DNA of 64,000 bases, from NCBI GenBank assembly GCA_020746105.1, contig CM036658.1, forward strand, positions 16,848,689-16,912,688, read 5' to 3'. This document shows positions 33,844 through 45,700 of the stretch, piece after piece. The translations under genes and the position numbers were made by a program. The stretch comes from Trogon surrucura (taxonomy: Eukaryota; Chordata; Aves; Trogoniformes; Trogonidae). The notes under the pieces are model-generated. The model did no database searches and was not told the origin of the DNA. It saw only the letters and a list, made by a program, of their open reading frames with translations. Position 1 is the stretch's first letter. The number at the start of each line of letters is the position of its first letter.

Positions 33844-34242
33844 TTATTTTCCAGCCCAGAAAAACAGTAAAACTCTCAAGTAAGGGGGTACTCCAACCCA
33901 CTTTTTCCCCATTTTCCTTTTACATCCTGAGTGGTAAAGTGGCACAATTACAAACCCAGCGCCTCCCCCCTGCCTGTCCAACAGGGCTTGATGCAGACTG
34001 CATCCTCCTTCCAGCTGTAGAAGGAGACACAGTATTCTACCTTCCTCCCCTTTACTGTTCCACTTTCCCAAAAGAGCAGTAATGGCAGCTCCTCCTTCAT
34101 GTCCCTGATTCGGGAGTTGGTGATACAAAGATCTTACATCCCCTGGGGGAGGTGGAGGAGCTCGGGCATAAGGAGGAGGGAGATATTGGAACACATCCTC
34201 CATATCCTCGTTATCCTCCCCTTCTCCCTTCCTAAACTTCAA
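33844..34242 (-). pseudogene. gag fragment A: matrix/p12 region with PPPY late domain and capsid start
   Basis: A 132-codon frame. The N-terminal third is acidic (GEGEDNEDMEDVFQ) and carries LPPPYARAPPPPPG; the PPPY at 34168-34179 is a late-budding motif that recruits NEDD4-family ligases in many retroviruses. The C-terminal half reads GGGAGFVIVPLYHSG then a basic KRKMGKKW stretch, resembling the start of gammaretroviral capsid. Just upstream, another frame reads WPDYILKRGYRWFPLG (about 34275-34325), like the end of matrix, so most of matrix is missing or scrambled. The true gag start codon is not identifiable. Confidence 0.65.
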
Positions 34243-34759
34243 CCCTCATTTATTCCCTTTCCCTCTACCCCAAGAGGGAACCATCTATATCCTCTCTTCA
34301 GAATATAGTCTGGCCAGGAAAAACAAAACAAAACAAAAAACCTTTACCTTTAAGGGAATGTGCAGGCTATCCCAAACCTCAACATTCTCCCCAAGGGAGA
34401 CTCCGGGGGTATTTCGGGATCGTCATCCCGAGCGTCGGGGCCCCTTCCCGACAGTCCCTTTACCGCCCTCCCTGGGCATCCTTTACTCCCCGAAGTTCCC
34501 ATACTCACCGGTGAGTTTTCGCGGTCCTTCCCTTCGGATCGCTTGAGGTACCTCGGGTCCTTTCCGTCGGACCCCTGGCCCTTTCCTTCGGGCCTCTTCA
34601 CGGACCAACTCGGTCCGTTACTCGTCTGTCTCCGAACAGTCTCGGGAACCCAATCAGTCGTCCAGTGCCAGCAGCCACGAAAGGGAACTGATCACCGAAA
34701 TCTTGGTGAGGCGCGCCGTCAGTCCCGTTCACCGTCTGCTGTCCCTGGAAGGTGGAAGG
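34243..34759 (-). other. Proviral 5' leader
   Basis: GC- and CpG-rich region between the primer binding site and gag. It contains a candidate splice donor at 34507-34508 and an 83-codon frame (34350-34601) rich in Lys, Glu, Gly and Asp, built from a repeated (R/K)(P/S)EGK motif. By position it should hold the packaging signal. The repeated motif suggests imperfect internal duplication. A short A-rich (AAAAC)n patch lies near 34318-34340. Confidence 0.6.
34507..34508 (-). promoter_or_regulatory. Candidate major splice donor
   Basis: Minus-strand sequence CACCGGTGAGTATG matches the vertebrate 5' splice site consensus (GTGAGT). It lies about 250 bp 3' of the primer binding site and upstream of gag, where retroviral major donors are found. 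Confidence 0.6.
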
Positions 34760-34777
34760 ATCCCGGACGAGCCCCCA
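34760..34777 (-). other. Primer binding site, proline-tRNA type
   Basis: Provirus-strand TGGGGGCTCGTCCGGGAT, 2 bp from the CA end of the 5' LTR. This 18-mer is the well-known complement of the 3' end of tRNA-Pro used by murine leukaemia virus-type gammaretroviruses. It appears intact. Confidence 0.95.
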
Positions 34778-34779
34778 TT

Positions 34780-35354
34780 TGTACGGAAAATCACGTTGCC
34801 AGAGGTCAGTGTTCACAAAGAAGACAGAGGAGTCTTAACTTTATTCGAATAAAGGGAGAGTTCACTGGGGTTGCCAAGTCCCAGTGAGGTCTCTCAAATT
34901 GCCGGAGGACGCAGCCCCCTTTTATCCTAATTTCCCGGCCGCATGAAACCCTCTCCCTTTCCCCATTGGCTGAGGTACTCAGGAGGTACAGACTTCCCGA
35001 TCCGCCTATTCCATGTTCCCCCTTAACATGTACCCCCCTTAACAACATACATCGCATGTTGCATTAACTCCAACTTTATGCCGCCCAGGGCGGAGAAGTT
35101 AATATTCATAGGCCTATTAAGCCTGCGCACTCTTTCTCAAAGTTCAAAAGTTTAGAGCATCCTTGCTGTTGACTTAATTAATAGCCCTAATGGTCAAGGT
35201 GTCTTGTTATCTTCTCCTGCAGGCTGCATTCTGTGACTCCCTCGTTCAGGAAGGACACTCTCCTCTTTGTTCCATCACTAATAAGGAGAAAAACCCCACA
35301 CTCTCCTCTTCTGGTTTTATCACTTATTTGTAAAGACACTCTCTTATTCTCTCA
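34780..35354 (-). repeat. 5' LTR of the provirus (575 bp)
   Basis: TG...CA ends. U3, R and U5 can be placed: CCAAT (complement at 34965-34969), TATA-like GGATAAAAGG (about 34917-34927) and AATAAA (34840-34845). U3 includes a short direct repeat, ATGTTAAGGGGG, twice near 35020-35045. It is longer than the 3' LTR by a 6 bp segment near 34818-34830. An 83-codon open frame in U3/R (34806-35057) exists in both LTRs but is not recognised. Confidence 0.97.
34917..34969 (-). promoter_or_regulatory. LTR core promoter (CCAAT and TATA-like boxes)
   Basis: On the provirus strand CAGCCAATGGGG is followed about 40 bp later by TTAGGATAAAAGGGGG. This spacing is typical of retroviral U3 promoters. The same elements are present in the 3' LTR. 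Confidence 0.7.
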
Positions 35355-35358
35355 GTAT
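35355..35358. repeat. Target site duplication, right copy (GTAT)
   Basis: GTAT immediately follows the terminal CTCTCA of the right LTR and matches 28092-28095. Confidence 0.9.
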
Positions 35359-38300
35359 TGTCCCGTCCAACATGCTTAGCTGCTATTTTATTTCCTCATA
35401 TTGTGACCTCTGATATCTCCAGTTTCTTATCTTCCATGTCTGCTGCTCTGTCACTTTTTTGATACAGTTACAGACGCCTAATAATCTATAATAAAGACTT
35501 TCAAAACTGCTTAATTCTCTTCAAAAGAGAACATTTAAATCCATATGGTCATTCAGCACTTTTTCTTCTCTGCTTCTTTCTCTCTGGATTACAGAAATCA
35601 AAATGGGTGTGTATAGTTCTTTGCATGAAATCGCCAGTAAACAATATTGAACTGGGGTTTGTTGTCCTCTAGGAAAATACCAAACTACAAAGACAAAAAA
35701 TTTCAAACCCTAGTGCATGCTGAGGAGGTTACTTGAAAAAGAAAACAGTGTTTAACACATGTCCCAGTGAAAGCTATGTTATACTATTTTTGTGGTGATA
35801 CTTATGAATGTGGTAGGACAAAAATCCTGACTTCAGGATGCATCAAAACTGCCAGCCAAATGGCTGGGTTTGAATAAAGAAAGAGAAAGCATAGCAGGAT
35901 GGGTGTCCCGTTATAAGACCTCCAAGTGCCCTAGATGACAGAGCACTTGGGTGACCTGTGTCCTGACAGCCTTGTGAGGCTCTCACTCCTGAGGATGCCC
36001 ATGAGAGTGGTCACCTTTGCCAGTCCTTCAGCTCTGAAGTAGGTACTCTTTTATTTTCCCACTTGACCCAGGAGTGCATGCTTCCTCCATCCTGTTCTCT
36101 TCTTCCCCATTCCTGAGAGGGCTGAGAACCTGTAGTGTGTTGACACCTCTGCTCGCTACCTTGACATCATCCTCAACCACTTCATCACACTCTTGTTTTC
36201 TGTTCCCTGCAAAAGCAACTGAAAAGGAGAGAGAGGCAAGGCCTGTTCTCTCAGGGGACAACAGGGTGAGACCACTGGCCTGTGCCAGATGCAGGAGGCT
36301 ACCTGAGGTCAAAAGTCTGCTGCAAGCCTGGAGGCACAGCAGGAGGTAATTCACTGTCACTGTTGGTGACAGATCTACTAGACATTTGAGATATTCGGGA
36401 AACAGGTGGGATTCAGAACAAGGTAATTCACATTATAGATTTCTAAAAAGGAACTGATGTTGTATAAAGGGGATGTCAGTATAAAGGGGACAAATGTAAA
36501 GAGAAGTACATTCCTTGCTATATGCTTTTCTAAAAGCTTTTGCTTGACCTAAGCAAAATGAAAAATCGGTTTAGTAGAATCTGAAATAAAATTCCTTTCA
36601 TGAAACAAAGCATATTGTACATTTTATTAGTTTTTAGAAATTAAAGAAATACTGTATATGGATCATTTGCATCATTTAAAGAACATCACATGAAATATTT
36701 GACACACAGTCTCTCTTTAATTTAATTTTACACAGCTCTAATAGTTTTGATAAACATGAAACTACGGGTTTTTTTCAGCAAAAGGACCATTGGATCCAGT
36801 TATGCACTGAGGGCCCAGTCAGTAACACTAACTCAAGGCAAGCACTTGTTAGAGCCAGTGGGACCTTCGCCAGAGTGAGGAGTGGAAGGCCGATCCCTTA
36901 GGGGAGAGGAGGATTGTAACAAGGGTGCTGTGCTAAAAGACCTTTCTGAAGGAAGGGAAATAGAAAAACAAACAGGGGAAAACATCCATCCAGTTCTTGA
37001 AATTAGAGACAAATTCAATATCATTTTCCGAATCAAAGAAATAATTGCTCTCATTGTTTCATTTGGAATGCCAAAAAAAAACCCAAAACAGATTGTTTTT
37101 TGCCAAGCTCCCTGGGTGTGCTGGGGAATGTGCAATACCTACCTACGATGCCTGGAACTCTACCTAAACCACAGCTGAGTCATCTGCTGGTCACAGAGGA
37201 CGAAAGGGGAGCTTCCACAGAAACAGCAATCCACAGGTCAGGTGCGTGCAGTTCAGCCATAGGTATCTGGCCGTGCGGTTTGTACCTCACCCTTTCCTGC
37301 ACTGTTTTAATACACTGTACAGTTTTTAGTTTTTGGAAGAGGTTAATATCTAGCACAGGTGGTGGCAGCCCAGGTGAAATCACAGTGTTACTCCCTACCC
37401 CAGGGACTAACACTGCCCTTGATGCCTGCTCCACAAATAACAAATGTGCCTGGTCTCTCTCTCCTGGAATCACCTGATACTGTCTGACCTGAACTTCCAT
37501 ACAGATATATAGTTGTTCTGAGGAAGAGTTTAGATCAGAGTGCATGAAGTTTGTGTTATACAGCATTTATTTTTATTTAATAAATCTATTATAAACTAAA
37601 TACACACTGACAAAGGATTTCTGGTTTTGTGGTCACCTGTCGATAGAGTTACAGTATTGTGGAACCAGAACAGTGGGGAGATCATCAGTCTCATGAAATG
37701 ACGTGCAACTGCACTAATCAGCTCTCATGATTCCTACCGGTTCTCAGTTGCAGCAGCATCGATGGAACTGCTGGCCCACAGAAGGAGCTGCTGCTTAAGT
37801 TCCACTAGATAACATTCACATTTTGGTTTGGATACGAAAGTTCTTTCAAGGGAGTCTCCCAATCATTTCTGCTTAGCAGATGGAGTTTCAGATCAGTGAC
37901 CCCGTACATGTACTGGATGTGGAGTAAATTGGACTGGAGTCAGTGCAATGTAGTAAGCAAAGGCTGCTGACTCTCCTGCCCTTTGGTGATATGACACCAT
38001 GTGTGGTAGGTGAGAGAAGACGCAAGCATTGGAGCTGAAACACGGGTCAAAACAAAGTAACGTCATATGCTAATCCACTTATTAGGTACACAGAAGTCAG
38101 GTTCTCTGACGTACTTTAGATTGTTACCTGCTGAATACATGATTTTCTGCAGTTCTGTTCATCACAGTGCCAGAGTTCACAGTGTATCCACACCGGATGA
38201 TTGCAGATCATATTAGATATGACTGTATTTAAAAATCCCATATTTTTTGTATGAAGATTCTCAAATAGTTTCACTTGTCTCATGACTTTGTGATGTGATA

Positions 38301-40844
38301 GGTGTGCTCAGCTCCTACCATTTCAAACTTTTGCTCTGTGTGGCTTTACATGCTTTTTTGGCTCTGAATTCACTTACAGACTGCATTCAATAACAGCTCA
38401 CATTTAGCAATTGTACAATAAAGCAAGGATAAACAGTTGAACCTGCCATTGGATTGATAAGAAACAGGAAGACATGATAGAGCAAATTGCACCATCTCTT
38501 TTCTTCAGGTGATCACTTCCCACATATCCCAGGGCTGCTTACACACTTCTGCTGTGTTTTCTTAGGCAAAATCTGCCTGTCAGCCAATTAGCTGTTATTT
38601 TTTTTAGCAAAATTTTTGTTAGGATACAGCCCTTCCTTCTGAGCTGGTTGGACACATATACCTTTCCAAAAGCACAGCAAAGAGAACATCCTCATCTGTC
38701 AGAAATAACTTGAAAGCATTAAATGTTTTCCTAAGCTAGCACTTCCTTTTTGTTAAGACATGCCAGTTGTGACAGAAAAAGCTCTATGTAATCTATGATT
38801 TAAAAACATGGAGCCTTGACTTTAAAATGAAGAGTTTGTTATTACAGTCCTATTGTTAACCACATGTGGCAGTATTAGAAAGATACTGTTGTGTATTTTG
38901 GCTTTGTTAAATCTAAACTCTGCCTTTAATGCCATGTGATGATAAAAAGCATATAGAAACTTGAAATGCAAATATCTTAATATGTATATTGCTCATAGGA
39001 CTCACATCTTTTGCAGACACAGGTTGTCTGCAGTCATTGCTTCAGTATGAGTGCATCATGGCAAAAAAAAAAAGGTGCTATTTTTACTTGGTAGTTTATT
39101 TTAAAGATTGAATGTCAGTGGCTTAGTTTGTGGAGATCGATATTTTCATCAAGTATTGCCGACATTTTAATACAAAATCACATTTTCACAACAAGCAAAA
39201 TAAACAGCTACTGGACCTCCCTTTCATCACCAAAATAAACAAACAAGCAAACAAACAGCACTTTACAAAAGGTAAAATTTTACGACTGTGAAGTGACATG
39301 AAATGAAATGGCAAATGCAGTGTGGTTAAGCCTGTAAGTTCATTTTTTTTCTTACTTTATGCTTAATGTTGTTTGGAATATGGTACTATGTAGGCGTGAT
39401 TTACACCTAGAGTTAGGAATGTACTCACATGCTACTGTTCTTTATGTCCAGTTTTTGGCTTTGGCAAAAGCATCTGTTTCACATGGTGGAAAATTGGAAT
39501 CAAATTGATTTAGTTTAAATTAGTTCATTATGTGCTAAGTAGTGGTTTGGAGCTGTGGGTGTCATTATTGAAATGTTTTTCTTGTCTATAGAAAACTAGG
39601 AAATTACCCAAAGTAAAGGTGGAAAATATTAGCTAATGCCAACAGCACTTGAAAAGAATGGCTGGATGTGTCGGGTCCTCACTACGTGAATCATGTCAGA
39701 TTATTAGCTCTCTTTCCTGAGGTGCACCTGTAATGGAGGGGTTTTGGTGAAATAGATTTAAAAAATATGTGAATGGTGAATTAGAATATGAGTTGTCCTT
39801 TGTATAACCACAAAATTTAACACTGTTAGCTCCACAGAAAACTGTTAAGTGGTCCCTGATTTCTTGGGATTCATGAAGAAACTCCAGTGAAAAGGACATT
39901 CCTGGAGGAAATACTTATTTTAATCAGCAATTTCATAGCTCTGCTAAAAGTGGTTTGGTGTTCTATGGGACATATGGCTTTTAATGAAAATCTACTTTTA
40001 CAAAAAAAATGTGCTGCAGTGGTTAGAGTGGGAGTTCATGATATTTTTGATACTCTACCTTCATAGCACACTGGCTAGTAGGCAGCAGAGAAGTGGTGAC
40101 TGCACCTCCTCATGGGAGGGTAGGACTTCTGGTTGTGAGCTGTCCCACAGCGTTAACACCAAATTTGCAATCACTGACCACTAATAGGTCATCCATCAGG
40201 ACATTGCTAGACACCGACAACTCACTCTGAGTATGTGAGCCAGCTGTCAAGCTGTCTGAGAACCAGCTGAAAAACCTGTGCTCTTTCAATGCTTAAGAAA
40301 AAAAAAAAAGACATCTATTTTTCTTTTTTAATTTTCACCTTAAAGCTCTTCAATCTGAGCCAATAAATGTTATTCACAGAAAAATGTACCTCATCCTGAG
40401 TGGTGACCCTCTGTCAGGCTACCACTCGTCTTCAGAAGAAACAGCAAAACAAGCATTGTTTGCTTTTGGGTTCCCAAAATGCAGAATGAAAGTTGGTACC
40501 AATTTCTTCTCCCTCTCAAAGCTACTACCTCATAGTACACAAGCACTTGGCACAAGCCACTATTTACGCCCTTAGACGCACCAGCCAGGGCTTTCAGCAG
40601 CTCTGTGAACACCCTCCCTGCCAACCAACTCTCTGCAGCCAAAGCCATGAAGTCTCTGGATACAGCTTTGCTCTGTCCTCTACTTTAGTTCAATAAACCC
40701 TCCTGTCTGCCTCAAAAATTCAACAAGATGTTGGGCAACAGCAAGAAGGATGCTGATGGCAGAGGACATTGTTTTCCCACCTAATAAAACCTTGCAGTGC
40801 TGTGTGCAGAGCTGGCCTCCGAAGCCTGAGAGGGGTGTAATGTA
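35359..40844. other. Non-coding, no gene seen
   Basis: About 5.5 kb of mostly AT-rich DNA. The largest frames (37100-37477 plus; 37180-37566 minus, 128 codons) overlap antisense, have no recognised domain and are not supported as genes. No retroelement recognised. Confidence 0.4.
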
Positions 40845-41290
40845 GTTGGAAAGCACACAGAAGAGGGAAAGCAAAATGCTTAGGTTGGCAGAGCAGCAGG
40901 CTTAGCAGGAGGCAATGGAAGGACTGGGAATCTCTGGTGCAGAGAGGAGAAGGCTGAGGGATGATATGACATGTCTGCAAAATCATAAAGGTCATGAGTA
41001 ATTTGGATGTGGGCATGCTGTTCAGTAAATCTCACAACAGTAGAGCCACGGGGAACTCAGCGAAATTTGTATATTGCCTTAAGTTCAATAAAAAGTTATT
41101 CATTTGCAGTGCAAAGAGTGAACTTCTGGAACTTGCTGCCAGGGAAGGGTGAGAAGGCAAGCAGTGCCAGCAGGCCCTCAGAAAAGGATTAGGCAAATTC
41201 TTGTGTAATATGTATAATCTTTAAATAGACACTAAGACGATGAGGCAGGGATGTAGCCTGTCTCACCCCTTGGTCATACTCAGGAGGAAG
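40845..41290 (+). mobile_element. Old CR1-family LINE 3' fragment, plus orientation
   Basis: Diverged but in the right order: GAGGAGAAGGCTGAGGGATG, ATATGACATGTCTGCAAAATC, CTGTTCAGTAAATCTCACAA, then GGAACTTGCTGCCAGGGAAG and AAAGGATTAGGCAAATTCTT. This is the 3' end layout of older CR1/L3-like amniote LINEs. Divergence is much higher than for the CR1 at 41533-42736. Boundaries are approximate. Confidence 0.6.
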
Positions 41291-41830
41291 AAGAGGAACG
41301 GCTCAAAAGTGTCCAGGCTCATTTGCTCTTTCCCTAAATTGCACCCCACCTTCTGGGTAGACAGCACAAACTCTAGAAAAGTGTCCTGCAGTTGGAGACA
41401 GGCTGTGAGCATTTAACAGAGTCCTTGAAACATTTTATCTATAACCCAGGCTGCAATATCATAGGCTAGAGCTTTCCAGGGCATAGGTGGACAAGATTCC
41501 TTTTCCTGATCAAAACTGTGACAAATATTCTTAGAATCATAGAATCATAGAACGGTTTTGGTTGGAAGAGACCTTCAAGATCATCGAGTCCAACCTCTGT
41601 CCTAGCCCTTTCAACACCTCTAAACCATGTCCCTCAGCACAACATCTCTTAAACACTTCCAGGAACGGTGACTCAAACAGCTCCCTGGGCAGCCTCTTCC
41701 AATGCCTGACAGCCCTCTCAGTAAAGAAATTTTTCCTAATATCTAACCTGAACTTTCCCTGGTGCAACTTAAGGCCATTTACCCTTGTCCTATCGCTGGC
41801 CGCTAGGAACAATAGATCAACCCCGCCTCG

Positions 41831-42442
41831 CTACAATCTCCTTTCAGGCAGTTGTAGAGAGCAATAAGGTCTCCCCTCAGTCTCCTCCAGGCTGAACATC
41901 TCCAGATCCCTCAGCCTTTCCTCATATGACCCATGGTCCAAAGCCTTTACAAGCTTGGTAGCCCACCTCTGTACTCTCTCCAGCATCTTGATGTCCCTCT
42001 TGGAGTGAGAGGCCCAAAACTGGACACAGTACTTGAGGTGCAGCCTCACCAAAGCCGAGTACAGGGGCATGATCACCTCCCTGCTCCTGCTGACAACACC
42101 ATTCCTGATCCAGGCCAGGATGCCATTGGCCTTCTTGGCCACCTGGGCACACTGCTGGCTCATGTTCAGCCGGCTGTCCATCCACACCCCCAGGTCTCTC
42201 TCTGCCTGGCAGCTCTCCAGCCACTCCTCCCCAAGCCCGTAGAGCTGCTGAGGGTTGTTGTGGCCGAAGTGCATGACTCGGGATTTGGCCTTATTGAAAC
42301 TCATGCGATGGGCCTTGGCCCAGCCATCCAGCCTGTCTATAGCCCTCTGTAGAGCCTCCCTACCTTCCAGCAGATCAACACTTCCACCCAGCTTGGTGTC
42401 ATCTGCAAACTTACTGAGGGTGCTCTCCATCCCCTGGTCCAA
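41831..42442 (-). pseudogene. CR1 ORF2 C-terminal part (RT palm to C-terminus)
   Basis: 203-codon frame starting [24 protein letters not shown] is the catalytic RT motif (YXDD equivalent) of CR1 LINEs. It continues through [59 protein letters not shown] and [20 protein letters not shown], the recognised CR1 thumb and C-terminal region. The end is out of frame ([17 protein letters not shown]). A frameshift near 42440-42470 separates it from the upstream RT part. Non-functional because of truncation. Confidence 0.92.
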
Positions 42443-42506
42443 ATCATTAAATAAAGATGTTAAACAGTAGTGGCCTCAGTACAAGCCACACACTCGTGAC
42501 TGGTCG

Positions 42507-42734
42507 CTAACTGGTTTCAACTCCATTGACCACAACCCTTTGGACTTGGCCATCTAACCAGTTTTTCACCCAGCAAAGAGTATGCCCATCCAAGCCAAGA
42601 GCAGTTAGTTTCTCTAGGAGAATGCTGTGGGCAACAGTGTCAAATACCTTACTAAATTCAAGGTAGACATTGTCAAGCATTGTCTCTGTAGGAGGACTAT
42701 TGTTCTGCTCCTCAAAAGACATAGCTTTGGCCAT
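42507..42734 (-). pseudogene. CR1 ORF2 RT fingers/palm fragment
   Basis: 75-codon frame with FSKVFDTVAHSILLEKLTAL, LGLDGHTLCWVKNWLDG and RVVVNGVETS, the conserved CR1 RT block preceding the FADD motif. It is separated from 41831-42442 by a short out-of-frame stretch with a stop. The element's 5' truncation lies just beyond about 42736. Confidence 0.9.
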
Positions 42735-42736
42735 GC

Positions 42737-45700
42737 CTTAGAGGAGCCATTGATGCCGATACAATGTTATCACTGTAATCATATCTCTACATATCTCTTG
42801 ATAGTGAAACACATCAAATTCAGCTAATGTCTTTATTAATGTTGATTATTCAGACTTTAATGATTTTTTTCTCATTTTTAGAAGAGACATAAAATGTTTC
42901 AGCTTCTTAGTGCAAAATAAAGATGCTTGTTAATGGCTCTCGTGCCCTACATGTCTGGCAGTCTTCAGTCCTTACTTATCATGGACAGAGGGTTCAGAAA
43001 AGAATACAGAAATAAGGTATGAATGCTGCTTTTTCATCTTTTGACATAGGTCAAGTTGAAATATGAGTAGCGCTGTCAGTGAGACTGTGATATAGAAAGA
43101 TGGCGTGGAGGAGTTTGAAATTTGCTGTTCACTTAGGTTTGGCTATGCACGGTTGTGATTGACATCCTCATGTAGGCAAGGAGATGCCTAGAAGTGAAGA
43201 ATAGTCTTTGTAGAGAATTGATTTGTAATTGCCCTCTTGCACTGGATCCTTGACTCTTGGATTGACTAACGTACATATAATACCTGATCTGAGATCGCTT
43301 GACTCCATAGTCCCTTTTTTTTTTTCCCTGCTGGATCAAATTACTGCAGCATATTCTGCAACAGCTGTTCTGATTCATGTTTAACACTATGCCTCCCTCC
43401 TTCTTCATGTTTATGGTATTGCTTCTGCTCTTAAACAGCAAAGCACAACACCACCCTTTAATCTGAGATCAGGTTCCTGTTTCTATCTTAAAGTGAAGAT
43501 TTTAGGGACACTTCTGTTGGCAGCCACAGGCTTCCTTGTCTGCCTCAGGACAGTCAGTAGGGTTGTGGGCTTACTGAGAGCATACATATGTCAATGTACT
43601 CATATGGATTTATACATTAATAGTCAATATCAAGCCTATTAATAATAATGAAAATGTTCAAGCAAGAAAACTTGAATTAAGAAAACTCTTTACATACCTA
43701 CTACACAGTTTGCATTGCAGGAGACTATTGTATCCAATGGTCATCTACAACACACACTATACGAGAGTGATGGAGGAGACCCTTTAGGCTCGTAAACCTG
43801 CTAGGGGCACCCATGAGGTCATCTATGCTTCAGCTCTGCCCCCCTCTCCCACAGCCACAGCCAGCTCACAGAGTTTGCCTGCTCTCTCAGTAGATGTTGG
43901 GGGTCTACAACTACTCCTGAGAGAGACAGAGGATATTAAACTGTTGTCACTGTTACACACAAGTCTAAGGGTTTGGAGAGCTGAAGATCTGTGAGATGGG
44001 CACTTGTGCGCAAGAGTGGGAGAATATGCATGTCCAGTCCCTCTCCCTCATAAAAGTCTACTTGTCATAGAGTTTATAATTTGAGAGAAAAGAAGGCAAA
44101 GCCTTGGTGCTAATACGTTTCTAGCAGTGATGCTTCGTGAAATTCACATTTCAAGATCACAAGAAATGTCTGAGCTTGTCTGAGGGAGGAGCTAATCTGT
44201 ATGGAAACAGGAGGAGCAGACGTTCACGTATTTTCAGTGCAGTTGAACAAGGGTTGCCCATCATTAACTGTGTGTGATGGGCATCTGTCACCCATCCTGG
44301 TTTTATTTAATTTTCAGGATCCTGTGAACTTTGTCAACAGGAAATCGAAGACCTTACAACAATTTTTAATTGAATGCATCAACTCTCAGCTTTACCGAGG
44401 AGGTTTCTCATTGATGCCTTTCAGCATAAACAGTAAATCAAATCCCAAGTATGTAAAAGTTGCACTTATTTGCCAGTTAATATATTCTGCTGTCACTGAT
44501 ATACATGGAGAATTTGCAGGTTATTTAACTAGGATTAGAATCAGATCCTAATAACTGGAGAATCACCCTGAACACTGCGTTTGCCTTGATTTCCCAGCAT
44601 CATGTGCCTGGAGAAGTGCAGATAAAGTGTAGTTGATGCTTAAAGATACAACAAAGTTGACATATTTTAAACAGAATTGTTTTTTCCATCATAGTTTACA
44701 CTTTCTTGGAATAATTGAAATGACACATATGTAGTCTCCACGCTGAAGGAGAATTCAATCCTTACTGACTCAGGGCAGAAAATACAAAACCTTTCTCCAG
44801 CAGCAGCTGATGTCTCAACACTGAAGGCACATCCAGCTACTAAAGAAATGCATTATTTACAGGGACAGAGTGACAAGATAGAGGTGGGAGATTTACATTA
44901 CTTTTGCTCACAAGAAAAACTTCTTACATGACCATGAGAAATTTTTTGTTTGCATTATGTTTCAGTTTAAGAGAGGAAACCCACTTCTTTGCCTCCCTCG
45001 GGGCATTGCAAAGCTGAGGGTCTGTATCCCTGTCAGGGGTGGTGTTGCTTGGGAAAGGTTGTGCGCTTGCCATCCTCTGCTTTGTACAGTGGTGGCCATG
45101 CATTAACAGCCAAATGGTTGTGGATGGTCTACTGGGTTGCCAGAATTGAAGACAGCACTCATAGGCCAAGCAAGGTTGGAGCAGCCCCCAGGTTTCTCAG
45201 CTAATCTGTTTTAGCTCCGTCAGCTGTTCAATGGGAGAGATGTAACGTTGTCAATCATTGCTCCTCATCACTCAGAGTTTTGAATACATATCCTCAGCTT
45301 AGCTATTCTGATAGTAGTAATACAAATACATATATAAGGAAATCAAACAACAGTCACTTGTCCTGTTTTGTTTCCTTTTGCTCACATACAGGCTCTGATT
45401 CTGTACCAAAGAAGAGTGCATTCGGTCCCCCAGGCTTAATCGTTCCCAACACGTAATTTAGTAGCTCAGTTTCTTCCTTGAATCAGGAGGCAAAGTGAAA
45501 GTGAGTCATTCAGCCCTTAAGGCAAGTGGCCGAAAAGAGGGGGCAAAGAAACACTGCTTGACGTCCATCCCACCCAGGACTGGCAGTATCCCAGACTCAG
45601 AGACAGTAGCCCCTGGCTCTGGCATCAGGAAAATTAATCTGTTGTGTCCATGTGAATCACTGGCTCCTGCTTCCTTCCCTGCATCAGTTGGGAGTTGTGG

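Larger units (their letters stand above)
28096..35354 (-). mobile_element. Endogenous retrovirus, gammaretrovirus-like, defective mosaic provirus
   Basis: A 7,259 bp provirus transcribed on the minus strand. Direct LTRs flank it, with a GTAT duplication on both sides. The proline-tRNA-type primer binding site lies next to the right LTR and a polypurine tract next to the left LTR, which fixes the orientation. Blocks recognisable as gag, protease, RT, integrase and an env signal peptide are present but occur more than once and out of order, with many stops and frameshifts. No full-length gag, pol or env survives, so the element cannot be autonomous. The two LTRs are almost identical, implying a recent insertion or LTR homogenisation. 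Family-level naming beyond gammaretrovirus-like is not possible without a database search. Confidence 0.95.
41533..42736 (-). mobile_element. CR1 LINE, 5'-truncated, with RT coding remnant
   Basis: Begins on the plus strand with AGAATCATAGAATCATAGAA, the inverted CR1 terminal octamer array, followed by the conserved 3' UTR (GGTTGGAAGAGACCTTCAAG) and then about 0.9 kb of ORF2 sequence on the minus strand. Length about 1.2 kb; the 5' end is lost, as usual for CR1. Coding is broken by a few frameshifts, and low divergence suggests a fairly young copy. Confidence 0.95.

Noticed and set aside
34360..34887. 175-codon plus-strand frame
   Set aside because: It is antisense to the GC-rich proviral leader and LTR; no domain, no start context and no reason for plus-strand coding.
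37180..37566. 128-codon minus-strand frame
   Set aside because: No motif, and an antisense frame of similar length; no evidence of splicing.
41933..42352. 139-codon plus-strand frame
   Set aside because: Antisense shadow of the CR1 reverse transcriptase.
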